Shown here: positions 1 through 11,484 of the stretch, one piece after another
Layout: every line of letters begins with the position of its first letter
Position numbering within the stretch: the stretch's first letter is position 1
From: Anastatus disparis
Lineage: Eukaryota > Arthropoda > Insecta > Hymenoptera > Eupelmidae
Direction of reading: 5' to 3'
Assembly (NCBI GenBank): GCA_017163975.1
Contig: JAFFSR010000249.1
Span: forward strand, 1,846,001-1,910,000
DNA length: 64,000 bases
Translations under genes and position numbers: made by a program
The notes under the pieces: generated by a model
The model's input: only the letters and a program-made list of their open reading frames with translations
Databases searched by the model: none
What the model was told of the DNA's origin: nothing

Positions 1-60
1 AGTCAGGATTGGAAATATTATTAGAAGGCGGGCAGCTTCCTCATGCTCTCAAGTCCTGTT
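1..60 (+). other. Possible tail of an unrecognised repeated ORF
   Basis: The first bases read I-L-L-E-G-G-Q-L-P-H-A-L-K on the plus strand and then stop. The degenerate frame downstream of the ORF at 59950-60162 reads I-L-E-G-S-K-L-R-H-A-L-N, so the two look like one protein family. The copy is cut by the window edge, so its length and state are unknown. No function is recognised. From about 60 to 330 I see only AT-rich sequence. Confidence 0.3.
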
Positions 61-331
61 ACAAATAAAGCTTATTTTTTATCTATTTCTTTTGATTCTT
101 TTTTTTCTTCATTTAATTTAATCTTAACTGTGCTAATTTTATTATCGTTATAATTTAAGTGGATTTCATCGATCCCCATTATATCAGTATTTGGTTTTTA
201 AAAATTTGTATACGAAATGTCATCGTCAATTTCCATCAAAATTGTTGCATGATTCGAATTCTTTTGTTTACGATGCATTTGTGAGTTTTTTCTAATAGTT
301 CAAGCTCGGTGAAATCTAAATTTAATGGTAT

Positions 332-934
332 TTAATTTAGACGTTGCTCATGACAAAAACTCCTCCTTATCATGTCCAGTGGATTATCGTAATTAATATT
401 TGCATTATTAAAATTTTGCAAAACTGGAAACATTCTTATTTGTTGCGTTCTAAAAATTCTAGATAAACGTAATCTCATTGGAGAAACATCATATTTCAAA
501 CAACATGGACCTAAATTATCAAGTATTGCAATAGCGAAAACAATAGCAAAAACGCCACAATCATAATTATCTGTTTGTGATTGTACTGTTTCGAATACTA
601 TGCTCAATTCTGATTTGTTTGGAAATAATCTGTTTATATAAATCTTATGCTCATCTGGTAGATATTTAAGATTTAAACTGTCATATATATGAATTACCTT
701 ATTATTATGATTCACACAAATCCGGTGACACTTTTCCAAATTTCCGGAAAATGATAACTGTATAAATTTTCCATCAATCGGTACTGATTTAATATGTTGT
801 GGTCTTTGAATTGGTAAAGTTAATTGCATGTTGAATGGGGTGTAACGGTTTGAAATTTTATTAAATTCTAATATATGAATATCAGTTAACATGAAAACAA
901 TTCCACTAAACAATCCCTGTCCTTTAACAATCAA
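332..934 (-). CDS. Ulp1-like (C48) cysteine protease domain, TE-associated type
   Basis: The 200-residue frame is open from start to stop. It shows the C48/Ulp1 catalytic layout: His70 in CHRICV, Asp85 in IHIYDSL, Gln118 or Gln120 in VQSQTDNYDCG, and Cys126 in DNYDCGVFA. These enzymes cleave ubiquitin-like proteins such as SUMO from substrates. The usual HW pair before ICV is HR here, which may weaken activity. Ulp1 domains are often carried by insect transposons, and this one is short and surrounded by repeats, so it is more likely a transposon passenger or relic than a host SUMO protease. The N-terminal part of a normal Ulp1 catalytic domain seems reduced. The start at 934 is the first Met of the frame, and an upstream exon is possible. 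From 935 to 1212 there is only AT-rich sequence. Confidence 0.6.
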   Translation of the reverse strand: MIVKGQGLFSGIVFMLTDIHILEFNKISNRYTPFNMQLTLPIQRPQHIKSVPIDGKFIQLSFSGNLEKCHRICVNHNNKVIHIYDSLNLKYLPDEHKIYINRLFPNKSELSIVFETVQSQTDNYDCGVFAIVFAIAILDNLGPCCLKYDVSPMRLRLSRIFRTQQIRMFPVLQNFNNANINYDNPLDMIRRSFCHEQRLN

Positions 935-1212
935 TTAATCTTTCTCAGTCAAAACCATTATTGAAAATTAAAATTCTTTTAAAAATTTTAATTTATTTTT
1001 AATGAACTTTTTCCAAAGATATTCACAAAATAATTGCTTTTATATTAACTAATTAAATTTACTGCCTTTTTACTTTAAAAGCTAAAAAATAAAAGAAATT
1101 ATGAAAAATGCTATGAATTAATTTTTATATGATAAATAAATAATAATAAAATTTGTAAAAATAATATAATAATAAAAATGGTTATTTTCAGCAATTATAC
1201 ATTTATATATAT

Positions 1213-2242
1213 GGGACATTTCACACAAACTGGAAGAGCCAAAAAATAAAAATCGCTGAAACTCTGAGAATATATTCTGTTTGTTACCCAAAATGTGTAA
1301 AAAAATTTTCAAGGATTTAGATTAGAAGAATCAAGAGCCATAGATCCTTAAAATTTGGAAATTTTCCAAAATTTTTGGAAAAGTACCAGCTTTATGATTA
1401 TTTTTCTGAAAATCCTAATGTTTTACAGAGAAATTCATAAGAATACTTCTTGTTGTAAATGAAGAGGAGAGTTAGCATGATTTTTCACAGACCTAAATTT
1501 CTACGTTTTCTATTAGTTCTTACATATATTACATGGTAATTGGAATTACTCATTGTTTGCCACTTCAGAAATTGCTTTTCGAGGGCTGATTTTCTTTTAT
1601 TTTTTATTAACTTTAGAATAAATTTTCGATTGTGTAAGAAAGAGCCACCAATAAGTAGTTATGACAGTTTGAAATATATATTTTAATGTATCATTTATTT
1701 TCAATATAAAAATTAATCATAGATGAAAATATACATTTATATTCAATATCAAAAATAAATGATACATCAAAATATATATTTCAAACTGTCATAACTCCTT
1801 ATTGGTGGCTCTTTCTTACATGATAAAAAATTCATTTTAAAGTTCATGTAAAATAGAAAAAAATAAGCTCCCGAAAAGAAATTTCTGAAGTGGTGAACCA
1901 TGAGTAATTTAAATACCATGTAATACATATAAGAACCAATAGAAAACTTCAAAATCCAGGTCCTGTAAAGAATCATGCTAACTCTGCTCTTCATTTGCAA
2001 CAAGAAGTATTCTTATGAATCTCTCCCTAAAATATCAAGATTTTCAGGAAAAAAAATGATTAAGTTGGGACTTTTCTAAAAATTTTGAAAAATTTCCAAA
2101 TTTCAAGAATCTATAGCTCTTGATCCTTCTAATCTAAATCCTTGAAAATTTATTTACATATTTTGGATAAATAAAAAGAATATATTCTTAGAGTTTCAGA
2201 GATTTTTATTTTTCTGCTCTTCCTGTAGGTGTGAAATGTCCC
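1213..2242. mobile_element. Palindromic foldback/MITE element, 1.03 kb
   Basis: Two arms of roughly 500 bp are inverted copies of each other. The outer end is GGGACATTTCACAC at 1213 and its complement ends at 2242. The inner junction lies near 1710-1750, where ATAACT and TTGGTGGCTC motifs face each other. Arms are roughly 80-85% identical by eye. TA-rich sequence on both sides hides any target duplication; a TA insertion is plausible. There is no coding sequence; ORFs within it are by-products of the palindrome. Confidence 0.75.
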
Positions 2243-2268
2243 ACATATATACATATATATATATATAT

Positions 2269-2316
2269 AAAATTTTTTTAATGAATAAATATATATTTAT
2301 TCATTAAAAAAATTTT
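2269..2316. repeat. Perfect 48-bp AT palindrome
   Basis: The segment is its own reverse complement, centred between 2292 and 2293, and could form a loop-free hairpin or cruciform. It directly follows the TA run at the end of the foldback element. From 2317 to 2852 I see AT-rich sequence with no recognisable gene or repeat. Confidence 0.6.
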
Positions 2317-2856
2317 GTTGTAAAAAGAACTAAAATGAAAATTATTTTGAGTTATTTCTAATAATTGTATTCTTCAATTTATTTACAGTTATTTACGGAT
2401 ATTTGCAGTATCTACATTTAAAAAATGTATAAATGATATAAACAATCATTATTTATCTCCAGCCTAACTCTTTTTCATTGTTATTTACAGTTTTCAATAT
2501 TTTCTTATAATCATTTGTTTATTTACAGCATTATTCTACTTTAAAAAAATAATTTGTATACAAGGTAATAAAATATTTAACCATAAGATAATATATGTTG
2601 CATATCACAAGAAAATTTAAACATAAAAACTAATTCTCTAATGTAAAGAATAAAAAATTAAATTAATAGAATTTTGAAATTTTGATATGGGAATAAATTT
2701 TATAAATAACTTTTTAATAACTTTGAAAAATGATAAATTTTTTAAATAACTCGTGGTATTAAATGCTAATTAAATTTAGTTTTAACATGAAGATAATTAT
2801 TCAAGTTGGAAATGTATTTAATGAAATAATATAACTATTTATAATTTATCACTTAA

Positions 2857-3484
2857 GGAGGTACCTTCGTCCACCACTCGAGTCAAATTTTTAATATGCT
2901 TATTCGATTAAAAGTTACTAGATATCTCCCCTCCCCAAGAATATATGTTTTGTTTGGTGATTTTCACATACTTGATAGAATTAGCATTAATATAAAAAAA
3001 AGAAATAATTTTTATTTAAAACTAAAAAATTAAAATTAATTAAAGAGCTAAGATCATCATTTTTACTGTCCAAATCATTTACATGCTCTTTTTACGAAAT
3101 TTGAAAATTTGAGGTTATGGTGTGTTTTTGCCACTATCCGCTATGTTCGATAAAAGTAACTAGATTCGTACATAAATGAATAATTTCTTCATTTATATTT
3201 CCGTGTAAAAGTAATGAAAGTTTCTGAAAATTATCTTATAAGTTGCCAGTAATATTATGTTTATCCTCAAAAAATTTCATTTTATTCTGTTTTGTAAATT
3301 TTAAGATCAACTACAATATTAACGTTTCCCTATAAGAACCAATGTTATATAATTATTCTAATTTCTCATTAACGAGATATCGAATCTTCATGAAATTTTA
3401 TATGTGCATTTTAGACATAAAAACAAACAATTTTGCATAGTTTCGACCAAATCTGTTTTGTCATACTAAAGCGAAGGTACCTCC
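2857..3484. mobile_element. TTAA-flanked MITE with TIR GGAGGTACCTTCG
   Basis: Exact 13-bp terminal inverted repeats (GGAGGTACCTTCG at 2857 and its complement ending at 3484) are flanked by TTAA at 2853-2856 and 3485-3488. TTAA duplication is the signature of piggyBac- or Kolobok-type transposition. The 628-bp interior has no transposase, so this is a non-autonomous copy. Confidence 0.7.
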
Positions 3485-3588
3485 TTAATAATAATTTTTT
3501 ATACTTTTTATTCATAGTTTAAAATAATATTAATTATATGATTATCATTTTAATAGTTTTTATAAAATATTTTGTAAATTTTATAAGT

Positions 3589-5206
3589 TGTAACGGTTAT
3601 TTTGCCCGTTACAAAAAAAGAATTAGCTTTTAATTAAATATTAATTTTTAGCTAAGTCTATAGATTTTTATTGTTTGCGGAGTCGCTGAAACTATAAGAA
3701 ATTTATTAAATATTATACAGCAAACTCCGGTAGTGCTAGCTAGTAAAGCTATTGATAAACGACAAAATCTCATATGATATATTTGTCGCTTGCTGTACTC
3801 ACTACGCCTGTCTCTTTTTTTCTTACCTGAACGAGAGACGTGATACCGCGGCTGCTCAGTTCTCCTCGTTGTAATAATGGAATATAAAAGATTCCGAAAT
3901 ATTCAAATTATATAATAAAACAAGGACCGCGGAGGCGTCGGGGTCAGCGACTAGGAACAGGATATATAAATAGATTTTATTCTAAATAAATGATTTAACC
4001 AATCGGTATTGAATTAAAACTATTTATTATAAAAACCAAAGAATTAAATATATTATAAAAATAAGCAAAAATTGAACGTTGAATATGATGAATTCTATGT
4101 ACGAAGGTACGCGCTTGTAATTATATAAATGATACTTTAAATGGGAGGACGTGACGCGAACTAAATTACACTATAACACAGGTAATATCACGCACGCCCT
4201 TTGTAACGTAAGGTTTCTATGAGGAAAGAAACCTTACTTCGTGAAACTGACAATTACTTACGATAACGTCAAGAAGCTTTTCTTACACCGAAGACTACGC
4301 TGATCGCTCGCTCGTTGGCCAACGGTCGCAACGCTGCTGCAATCCTGGTCGTGGGAGCTAGTCGAAGCACACTCTCGAGAAGTCGTCGCTGGACAAACAA
4401 AGGCCGCTATCTTCCTTAATCAGGATAACACCTTGGATTAAATAATGCACGTGTTTCACGGTTCAAATAGAAGCACAAGTCTTAACACGGAATCATTGCA
4501 CTATCAAAAGTTATCGAGTATTTGCAACTATTGCAATGAGCTCTCAACGGCAGCCGGAAAAGATCTCACGCGAGGGGCTACGCACTTCATGTCCTCTCAA
4601 AAAATCCTCTGAATTAAAAGTGTGTACTCTCATGTCCTCCGATGTCCTCTGAATTTTTTTTCAATGTACTCGCGATTATTTTGAAAAGTAAAAAAATTGC
4701 AGAGGACAGCAAGAGTACAGAAGAGAATGAAGAGGACAATGTGAGTACATAAGAGAATGAAGAGGACAATGTGAGTACATAAGAGAACTATGGAGGACAG
4801 TGAGAGTACAAAAGAGGACTCCTCAGTTCTCTTGAGTTCTCTTTTATGTCCTTTTATATCCTCTTAAGTTTTCTTTCTTGTCCTCTCAAGTTCTCCCGAG
4901 TCCTCTCAAGTCCTCCTGAGTCCTCTCAATTTCGCCCATGTACTCTAAAAAATTAAAGAGTTTATTTGTGATCTTGTTCTCTTTAAAGTCCTCTTCAGTC
5001 TCTCAATGTACTCTTTTTTGTCCTCCCGAGAGGACAAGAAGTGCGTAGCCCCTCGATCTCACGCGCATCGTGATCGACTCAGCGTTCTTCCCTTAATGTT
5101 CAGTAAGTTACGTATTTCTTCGCGTAACTCTGACGGCTTGTATGACCGCGCGTCGTATATTATCTACTGCTCGCGTGATATTCAAACACGGAAAAATACC
5201 GTGACA
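3589..5206. mobile_element. Candidate solo LTR, interrupted by a MITE
   Basis: The segment begins TGTAACGG and ends GTGACA, fitting the TG...CA rule. It is flanked on both sides by AAGT (3585-3588 and 5207-5210), a 4-bp target duplication as in Gypsy-type elements. It is more GC-rich than its surroundings, which fits a separate origin. Without the nested MITE and its target copy it is about 1.1 kb. No internal retroviral genes are seen beside it, hence 'solo'. A 4-bp match can occur by chance, so this is tentative. Confidence 0.35.
4572..5054. mobile_element. 483-bp MITE with 10-bp target duplication
   Basis: Terminal inverted repeats start GAGGGGCTACGCACTTC and extend about 27 bp with one mismatch. 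The flanks carry an exact 10-bp duplication, GATCTCACGC, at 4562-4571 and 5055-5064. A 9-10 bp duplication is typical of Mutator-like elements. The interior is packed with GAGGAC/GTCCTC and GAGTAC-like words, in one strand sense in the left half and the complementary sense in the right, as expected for reiterated subterminal binding sites. It sits inside the candidate solo LTR. The short ORF at 5006-5233 crosses its boundary and is not a gene. Confidence 0.75.
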
Positions 5207-5223
5207 AAGTGTATATTATTTAA

Positions 5224-5497
5224 GAAGATGTAAAATGGACAGTACACTTGCGCCGATAAATATTGACTATATTTCCATTATATTTCAAAATTTTGAATGA
5301 AGAGATGCATTAACATATAATATGTATCACGAAGATTATTCAGTTAAATTTTTAAATAAATCTATTCATTAGTTATTGAGGAGTTTAGGTTCCAATATTA
5401 TTTACTAATATTTTTCCATTTGGAATCAGAAATCTAAATATCTTGAAAACTAATGATTAGAATTATTTGAAAATTTAAATAAATAATCATCATGGTA
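5224..5497. mobile_element. TTAA MITE (GATGTAAAATGGAC family), left portion
   Basis: It starts after TTAA at 5220-5223 with the GATGTAAAATGGAC terminus and follows the same order of landmarks as the fuller copies at 14960-15310 and 45894-46267, including the internal turn around 'TTAGTTATTGAG'. It stops being alignable at about 5497, where another TIR element begins. Confidence 0.6.
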
Positions 5498-7274
5498 TAT
5501 GGGTAAATCTTTCATAATGTTAAAATTTCACCTGCAACAAATTGAAAAAAAAAAAATACAGGCACACGTATAAAACTAATTTTCTCTTAATGTTGACGTA
5601 TTATAATGAAAGAAAAAAATCGTGTTACTCACTTTTAAGGGTAGTCTTTTTAACAAACATCAAAAGACAGATTTTCGAGTAAATTTTTCATAGTGTTAAA
5701 ATTTACTTTCAATAAATTAAAAAAAATTGAAGACACATGTATCAAATTTATTTTTTTTAAATATTGATATATTAAAATGATAATAAAAGAAAAAATCGCA
5801 TTACTCACTTTTGAAGATAGCTTTTTTAATATAAGACATTTAAATATATTCATTATTATCACACCCAGGTATAATATTTTACCTATCTCAGATCAGTTTT
5901 TTAAGTATTTTGGGCTATAATAGATCATTTTCCATTGAGCTTTTTCATTTTTACATGTTTAATATGTTACAGAAAATATTTAAATACACAATTTACATTA
6001 ATAATTACAAAATTTTTTGTAATAAATAAAATATGCCAGAAATGGCAATTTTTTTGGAAAATTCATTAATTAATTCGGGTATTAAAATTGAGTGATATTA
6101 GTTACCCAATGGCTTTTGGGATTGCTGATTACAAATCATAAGTGAGTGGAATATCAATTTATTTTTGCTAAAATTGTCAATCTTAGGGTATGAAATTTTA
6201 CATAGATTTGTGTAGTTTATGTTTTCGAATAAAAATACTTATATTCCTTTTAACCAAATATTTTAGTTTATTTAATAAACATTAAAAAATATAAAAATCG
6301 AAAAATTTTGATAAATAATCTTAGCATTGTAGCATTATGAATAATAGAAAAATCACGGTTATATAAACAAAATCTCGAAATTAGAAAATCGGTTTTTAAA
6401 TCTAGAAATTTCAGTGATGATTCAACTCAACGTTCTAGGTGTAAGCTATTAATACATACTAAAACTGAGCTTTTTAAAGTTTAAACTCTTTAAAATTAAA
6501 ACATTGATAGAAACTAGGTAATCGATGTAAATTTGGAAAATTTAATAGCCGGGAAAAATTCAATGATTTCCAGAATACTCGAAATAATACTTCAAAAGCA
6601 ACTTAAAGATTACATTGAGTATTATAAAATAGTAAATTACAAAGTTCACAACAGAGAAAAGGTGAATCAAAGCTTAGATTTTCATATTAGTGGATAAAAA
6701 CCTATTTTCAAAAGTGAGTCACGTTTTTTAAGTATAATTTCAAACGAACAAAGAACTTTATCTACACTAGGCACACGTTCCTAATAAAAAAATTTCTCTT
6801 TGTGATTCTAAATATTACCTTTTGATGTAGTTTAAAATGTCACCGCTGAATAGTCTTTTTTACAGCATCGTATTTTCCAGAAAAAAGTAAAATATATAAA
6901 TTTTTGGTAACATTTTAATAACCTTTCAGAAAGTACTTTTGTTAACAGGCACACACCCATGCTCTTGATTTTCCAAAAGTATGTGTATAGATAAAGCTTT
7001 GGTGTGAATTTCAAATAAAAAAAGCAGTAGTCATTTTTTTTATAGCGATAATTTATCATTTTACATGGCCTGGTAACATTTAAATTAAAAAAAAAAAACC
7101 TCTTTTCCCCATCCGCCATAAAATGACACGTCTAATTATCATTAAAAATATAGCAAAATTAGTTTCTAATAACTCAATAAATCAGTGAACATTTGCTAAC
7201 AAGATGTGCTATCTCATATTTAGGAGAAATGACGCAGTAACATGATTTTTAAAAGTATGAAAGAATTACCCATA
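5498..7274. mobile_element. 1.78-kb TIR element with TA flanks
   Basis: The ends are near-perfect 19-bp inverted repeats: TATGGGTAAATCTTTCATA at 5498, with one mismatch at the other end. TA lies on each side (5496-5497, 7275-7276). It appears inserted in the MITE that precedes it. The interior is AT-rich with no transposase recognised, so it is probably a non-autonomous Tc1/mariner-type element or a decayed copy. Confidence 0.5.
5501..5850. repeat. Two tandem copies of a ~175-bp unit
   Basis: A unit beginning (G)GGTAAATCTTTCATA and ending near the CTTTTTTAA motif is repeated once directly, about 75-80% identical by eye. Both copies contain TTACTCACTTTT and an ACACGTAT/ACATGTAT motif. It is the left subterminal part of the 5498-7274 element; a similar CTCACTTTTGAA motif occurs in inverted sense near 6710. 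Confidence 0.5.
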
Positions 7275-7276
7275 TA

Positions 7277-8640
7277 CTACACTTTGAAAAATTTTCTGGT
7301 AACTATACCAGTTTCCTGTAAATAATTACATGTTTTAGCGATGTGAAGTTACATTTTTATGTAACTTTATATCGCTGAGCGTAGGTCCTACTATGATTGC
7401 GGTATTTTCCCCGTGCTTAGCAGTGTAATGTTACAGTCAATATCAACATGGCTGTCCTGTAAAAATACATGACATACGTGAACTTTCGCGACAATAGAAA
7501 CACATTTTAAACACAATAAAAAATATTTTATTCTTATTAATTAATGTTTAACATCAAGTTATTGAATAATCTTTTCAAATTTCATAGTGTCATGAGTAAT
7601 AAACGTTCAACGTATATTTTTTATTAAATTATATCGAATGTAGGTTAGAAACGATGGATTATGTAATTTTACCGGTTTTTATGCGTATTTAACACGCTCA
7701 GCAAGGGTCCCGATACTTACCATGCTCAGCGATGTAAAGTTCAGAAAAATTTTTTACTGTGTACAAGTTAATACATTTCTTTTATGGAAATTCAGAAATA
7801 GAATGGAAAGACATCAGTTAAATATAACAGTCAATTTTTATATCTTCTCATAGTGAAATATAATCAAACTTTGACAACAAATTCAACATAATAAAATAAT
7901 TGTACTTTCAATGATCATATTTAATACAAATTTCAGAGTGATATTACAGAATATTATTTTTTTCCGCATTTATAATAAGTGTTTCGCAAATAATAAGTAA
8001 AATTTCTTTTGAAATGTTTACTTTTTTAGGGGAAATTTCACTTCTATCTAGACAGTTCGTAAATATAAATTCATAATTATAGACATAATAAGAAAAAATT
8101 ATTCATATTTCATATATTTTCCTATCTTTATAATTGACTATTAAAAAAAATTTAATATCAAATAAATAATTTTTTAAAAGTGTATTTCATAAAAATTATG
8201 TTCAAACGATATTTAAAAAAATATTTTTATATCATGTAATGATAATTTTTCAAATGAGGTAATTTGATGTATTTTAAAAATTAATATGTTTCTCTTATTA
8301 AAAATATTATTGCTTTAATGAAATGAATTTTAATATATTTAATTGTTAACAATTTTTATATAAATGACAAATTATTTAAATACTAACACGTGTCCAAATG
8401 ATAATGTAATTAAGGTTAAATGTATGTTATTTATAAAAAATTGTTAACAAGTAACTTTTTGAATAATATATTTTCATGAAAACTTAAATTTAAATAGTTT
8501 ATTCTCTGAATGATAACTAAATAAAATTTTAATTTAATAAATTTAGTCATACAATTATAAATATATAATAGTTATATAACTGTTCATCAAATAAAATTAT
8601 TATTTTTTTAATATATATATTAATAAAAAATTTTTAACAA
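7277..8640. other. AT-rich stretch, no gene seen
   Basis: Only short structures are visible. Three loosely similar direct motifs of the form TTAGCGATGTGAAGTTAC occur near 7336, 7416 and 7725. A short hairpin at about 7338-7377 joins the first motif to its complement. I see no coding signal on either strand. Confidence 0.5.
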
Positions 8641-8648
8641 AAAAAAAA

Positions 8649-8972
8649 CCGACTTCAAAAAATGCACTGAAAAGTAACAAATAATTTATTATCTTCAGAA
8701 ATCATACAAATAATTGGTAAAATACAATTTTAGAAGTCGGCGTCTGATTCCTCAATGAATGTAAACGTTATTTTTTAACAATAAATGTAAACGTTATTTT
8801 TGAACAATGAATGTGAACGTTATTTTTGAAAAAATGGACTAAGTCGTTCTGCTTACGCACTACAGATATAGAATTAGACGCCGACTTCTAAAATTGTATT
8901 TTACCAATTATTTGTATGATTTCTGAAGATAATAAATTATTTTTTACTTTTCAGTGCATTTTTTGAAGTCGG
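8649..8972. repeat. Inverted-repeat MITE ending ACCGACTTC
   Basis: Arms of about 110 bp, starting CCGACTTCAAAAAATGCA and its complement, are nearly identical in inverted orientation. The 75-bp centre has three direct 'GTAAACGTTATTTTT' copies. T- and A-runs flank both ends. The ACCGACTTC terminus is common in dispersed insect repeats; the matching GAAGTCGGTT end recurs at 9901-9915, so 8649-9915 may be one composite element. Confidence 0.6.
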
Positions 8973-9144
8973 TTTTTTTTTGTTAAAAATTTTTTATTTC
9001 TCATTTTTTAGTGCAATGTTTTTAAAATCTTATTTTTTGTAAAAAATTTTGTTTTTATTCGATACTTTTAAAGTCGGTTTTTATTTATTAAAAATTTTTT
9101 AAATTGTTTGTTTTTGTTAAAAAAATTTTATTTTCTATCTTTTA

Positions 9145-9653
9145 GTGAATCCCCTTACTAAAAACGCAAATATAGGTAGACCCACTAATTACAGACGCGC
9201 GGGTGTAGTTGTGAAGGGGATGTGACTGTTTTACACGATAGATTATTGCGCGCTTTGATTATTGAAGAAGAGCCGGAAAATACATTAGTACCGTGGTGCG
9301 AGTGGGACTTAGCTGATGATTATAGTGGCGAGAACGGGGTAAAGCCTTCGAGCATATACTACTGGAGGAAGCCTCTAAATGGCAGAAAGCGTTACAAGGC
9401 GAAGAGAGAGAAAGCCTCTATTTTGGTACGTGCTGTCTCTCTCTCGCCTGATTTGATTGGCTGCTTCTGTTTCCCACTAAGAAAGTGAGAGAGAGACATG
9501 TACCAAAATAGAGGCTTTTTCTCTCTTCGCCTTGTAACGTAGTTAATAGCTGGGAGGCTTCCTCCAGTAGTATATGCTCGAAGGGTAAAGCCAAACGGAG
9601 AGTTTCCAAATACAGTAGAGCCAAGCGTCAGTGAGAGAGAAGGTGAAGTATAA
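9145..9653 (+). pseudogene. Unrecognised ORF split by a hAT-type MITE
   Basis: A pyrimidine-rich tract ending TTTTAG precedes 9145, like a 3' splice site. The first frame reads V-N-P-L-T-K-N-A and continues to about 9220, then shifts by one base into a frame opening V-T-V-L-H-D-R-L-L-R-A-L. That frame runs into the MITE at 9346. If the MITE and one 8-bp target copy are removed, the frame continues past the insertion to a stop at 9651-9653. The protein is acidic (EEEPENT, EWDLADDYS) and I do not recognise it. It could be a transposon protein tail or an old host exon. Confidence 0.4.
9346..9583. mobile_element. hAT-like MITE, 238 bp
   Basis: Inverted termini CTTCGAGCATATACTACTGG are flanked by an exact 8-bp duplication GGTAAAGC (9338-9345, 9584-9591), the hAT signature. 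A second copy of the same family lies at 40665-40905 with a different 8-bp duplication. The interior is also largely palindromic. ORFs called across it on either strand are not genes. Confidence 0.85.
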
Positions 9654-9659
9654 GGGAGG

Positions 9660-9835
9660 TAAATGAGAAAACAAAACACCCGGTTTTTTTCTTAATTTGA
9701 TAATTGGGTCATACAAACCGAATATTGGCCCAATAATTATAGGACACGTATGGGACCTTCCTGCAGACATTCTCTATCAGATAAGAAAAAGTTTTTTCGA
9801 ATCGGTTAAGAAATGACGGAGTTATGAGGTAACAG

Positions 9836-9876
<41 letters not shown>

Positions 9877-9917
9877 CAGTCGAATTGAGAACCTCCTCCT
9901 TTTTGAAGTCGGTTAAA
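9660..9917 (-). repeat. Dispersed insect repeat ending in GAAGTCGGTT, with poly(A) tract
   Basis: The segment holds phrases common in widely dispersed insect repeats on the minus strand: AACCGACTTCAAAAAGGAGG, a T-run, then a 'TAACTCCGTCATTTCTTAACC' type motif. The 34-nt A-run at 9841-9874 is the complement of that T-run. No ORF of note. Confidence 0.5.
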
Positions 9918-10084
9918 AAAATAATTATTACAATAGATTGTAGAAATAGTCACTTGATGAAATAAATTATACGCTCTTTTACTTTAAGCACATGTGTACA
10001 TATATTTTTATATTATGTTTCATCAAATGATTTTTAATTTTATTCAGTACTTAAAATTAACTTAAATTAATTTATTCTTATTTA

Positions 10085-11070
10085 CTTAAAATTAGTCACT
10101 TATACATAATAATATAATAAAAGAAAATTCAACTGAGCTACGTTAGGAGCGAAAAACTTCAATATAATTAATACCTATCAACGTAAAACCCATTAAATTG
10201 TGTAACAATTTTCAACAGTTGATAAGTATAATGTAAATCATATAATATACATATCAATTTTAAATTACTAATAATTAATTTAAAACTCAAAAGTAACTAT
10301 TTTAAAACAGAATATGAAAGATAAACATGTATCGTTTTATTCCTTAAATATCACGAATTAAAATATGAATTATTAGTAATTTTAAAGTGTTATATATTAT
10401 GTAAATAATTCTATATTTAATAATTTTTAATTTTAGTAACAGGAAAAGCCGTCCGAAAAGAGATTAATAATTACATTTTCTTCGAAATATTGCCCTTGAA
10501 TCGAGTAGGTGAAATATCAGTCTTAGTTCCAAAAAAAGACACTAAGCATCGCAAATATACGCTCTTACTTCATAATATAATAGTACCAACATTGGTCCCT
10601 TAAATTCAAGCCATAGTACTACTTGAAATTATATCGCCACTTTTTTTAAGTACCTTAGTACATAAATTAGATGTACTTGATTTAGAACCTATTTTAACAG
10701 TACTTTCCTTTCTTCGTGCAGTTGTTAGTTCTAGTAAACGTCAAACACCGTTTTCGATTATTTCATAGTTTGTGATTGAAACATGTGATTAAAAAGAATG
10801 AATTCCTATTTTATTTTTTCATTGATTCTAATGCAATTTAGTAGAATAAATTCTTAATTCATCATGATATAATTTGTATTCAAACAATTTTTATGCACAT
10901 TGTAACTTTAATTAATCTTTTTTATAAAAATATAAAAATTTAATTTAGTACAAAACTAGAATATCAAAATTCATAAGTTGCGGCAATTCTATTTTATTTT
11001 AAAATTGGCTAATTTATACATAATAATACAATATATGGAAATTCAACCGAGCGACGTTAGGAGCGAGGTA
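10085..11070 (+). repeat. Pair of ~70-bp direct repeats around an unassigned segment
   Basis: The segments at about 10085-10160 and 10990-11065 share a landmark order in the same orientation: a TTAAAATT run, TTATACATAATAATA, and CGTTAGGAGCGA. They are separated by about 900 bp with slightly higher GC at 10440-10620. They could be ends of a decayed LTR-type or other element, but no coding region is recognisable between them. 9918-10084 and 11071-11480 are AT-rich without visible genes. Confidence 0.4.
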
Positions 11071-11484
11071 TTTTTTGCTAATATTTATTAAGAGCATATA
11101 TATGTAGGTCAAATCTGACTTTATATGATTTTATTCTTTTTTATCTTATTTTGAAGGACTTCAAAAATATAAAGATCCAAATTTTTTATGGAATATTTTT
11201 ATATCAAAGCTGACAAAAATAAAGCATTTATCATTAAGGCAATATAAAATCCCCACATTACAGTTTTCCATATTTTTTATTCTTGTATTTTAACTAATAA
11301 AACTTATAATATATTGATATTTATGAAAATTTATTAAAAAATATTAAAAATTCTTATTTAAAAAAGTCTCAGATTGTAGACGGACTTGGATAATATTTGA
11401 CGTGTTCATCAGTAGCTTATTAAACAGGAATGACTATATCTCAAGACAAAAACGTAAAGGTAGAGAAAATACAAAATGCTAATA

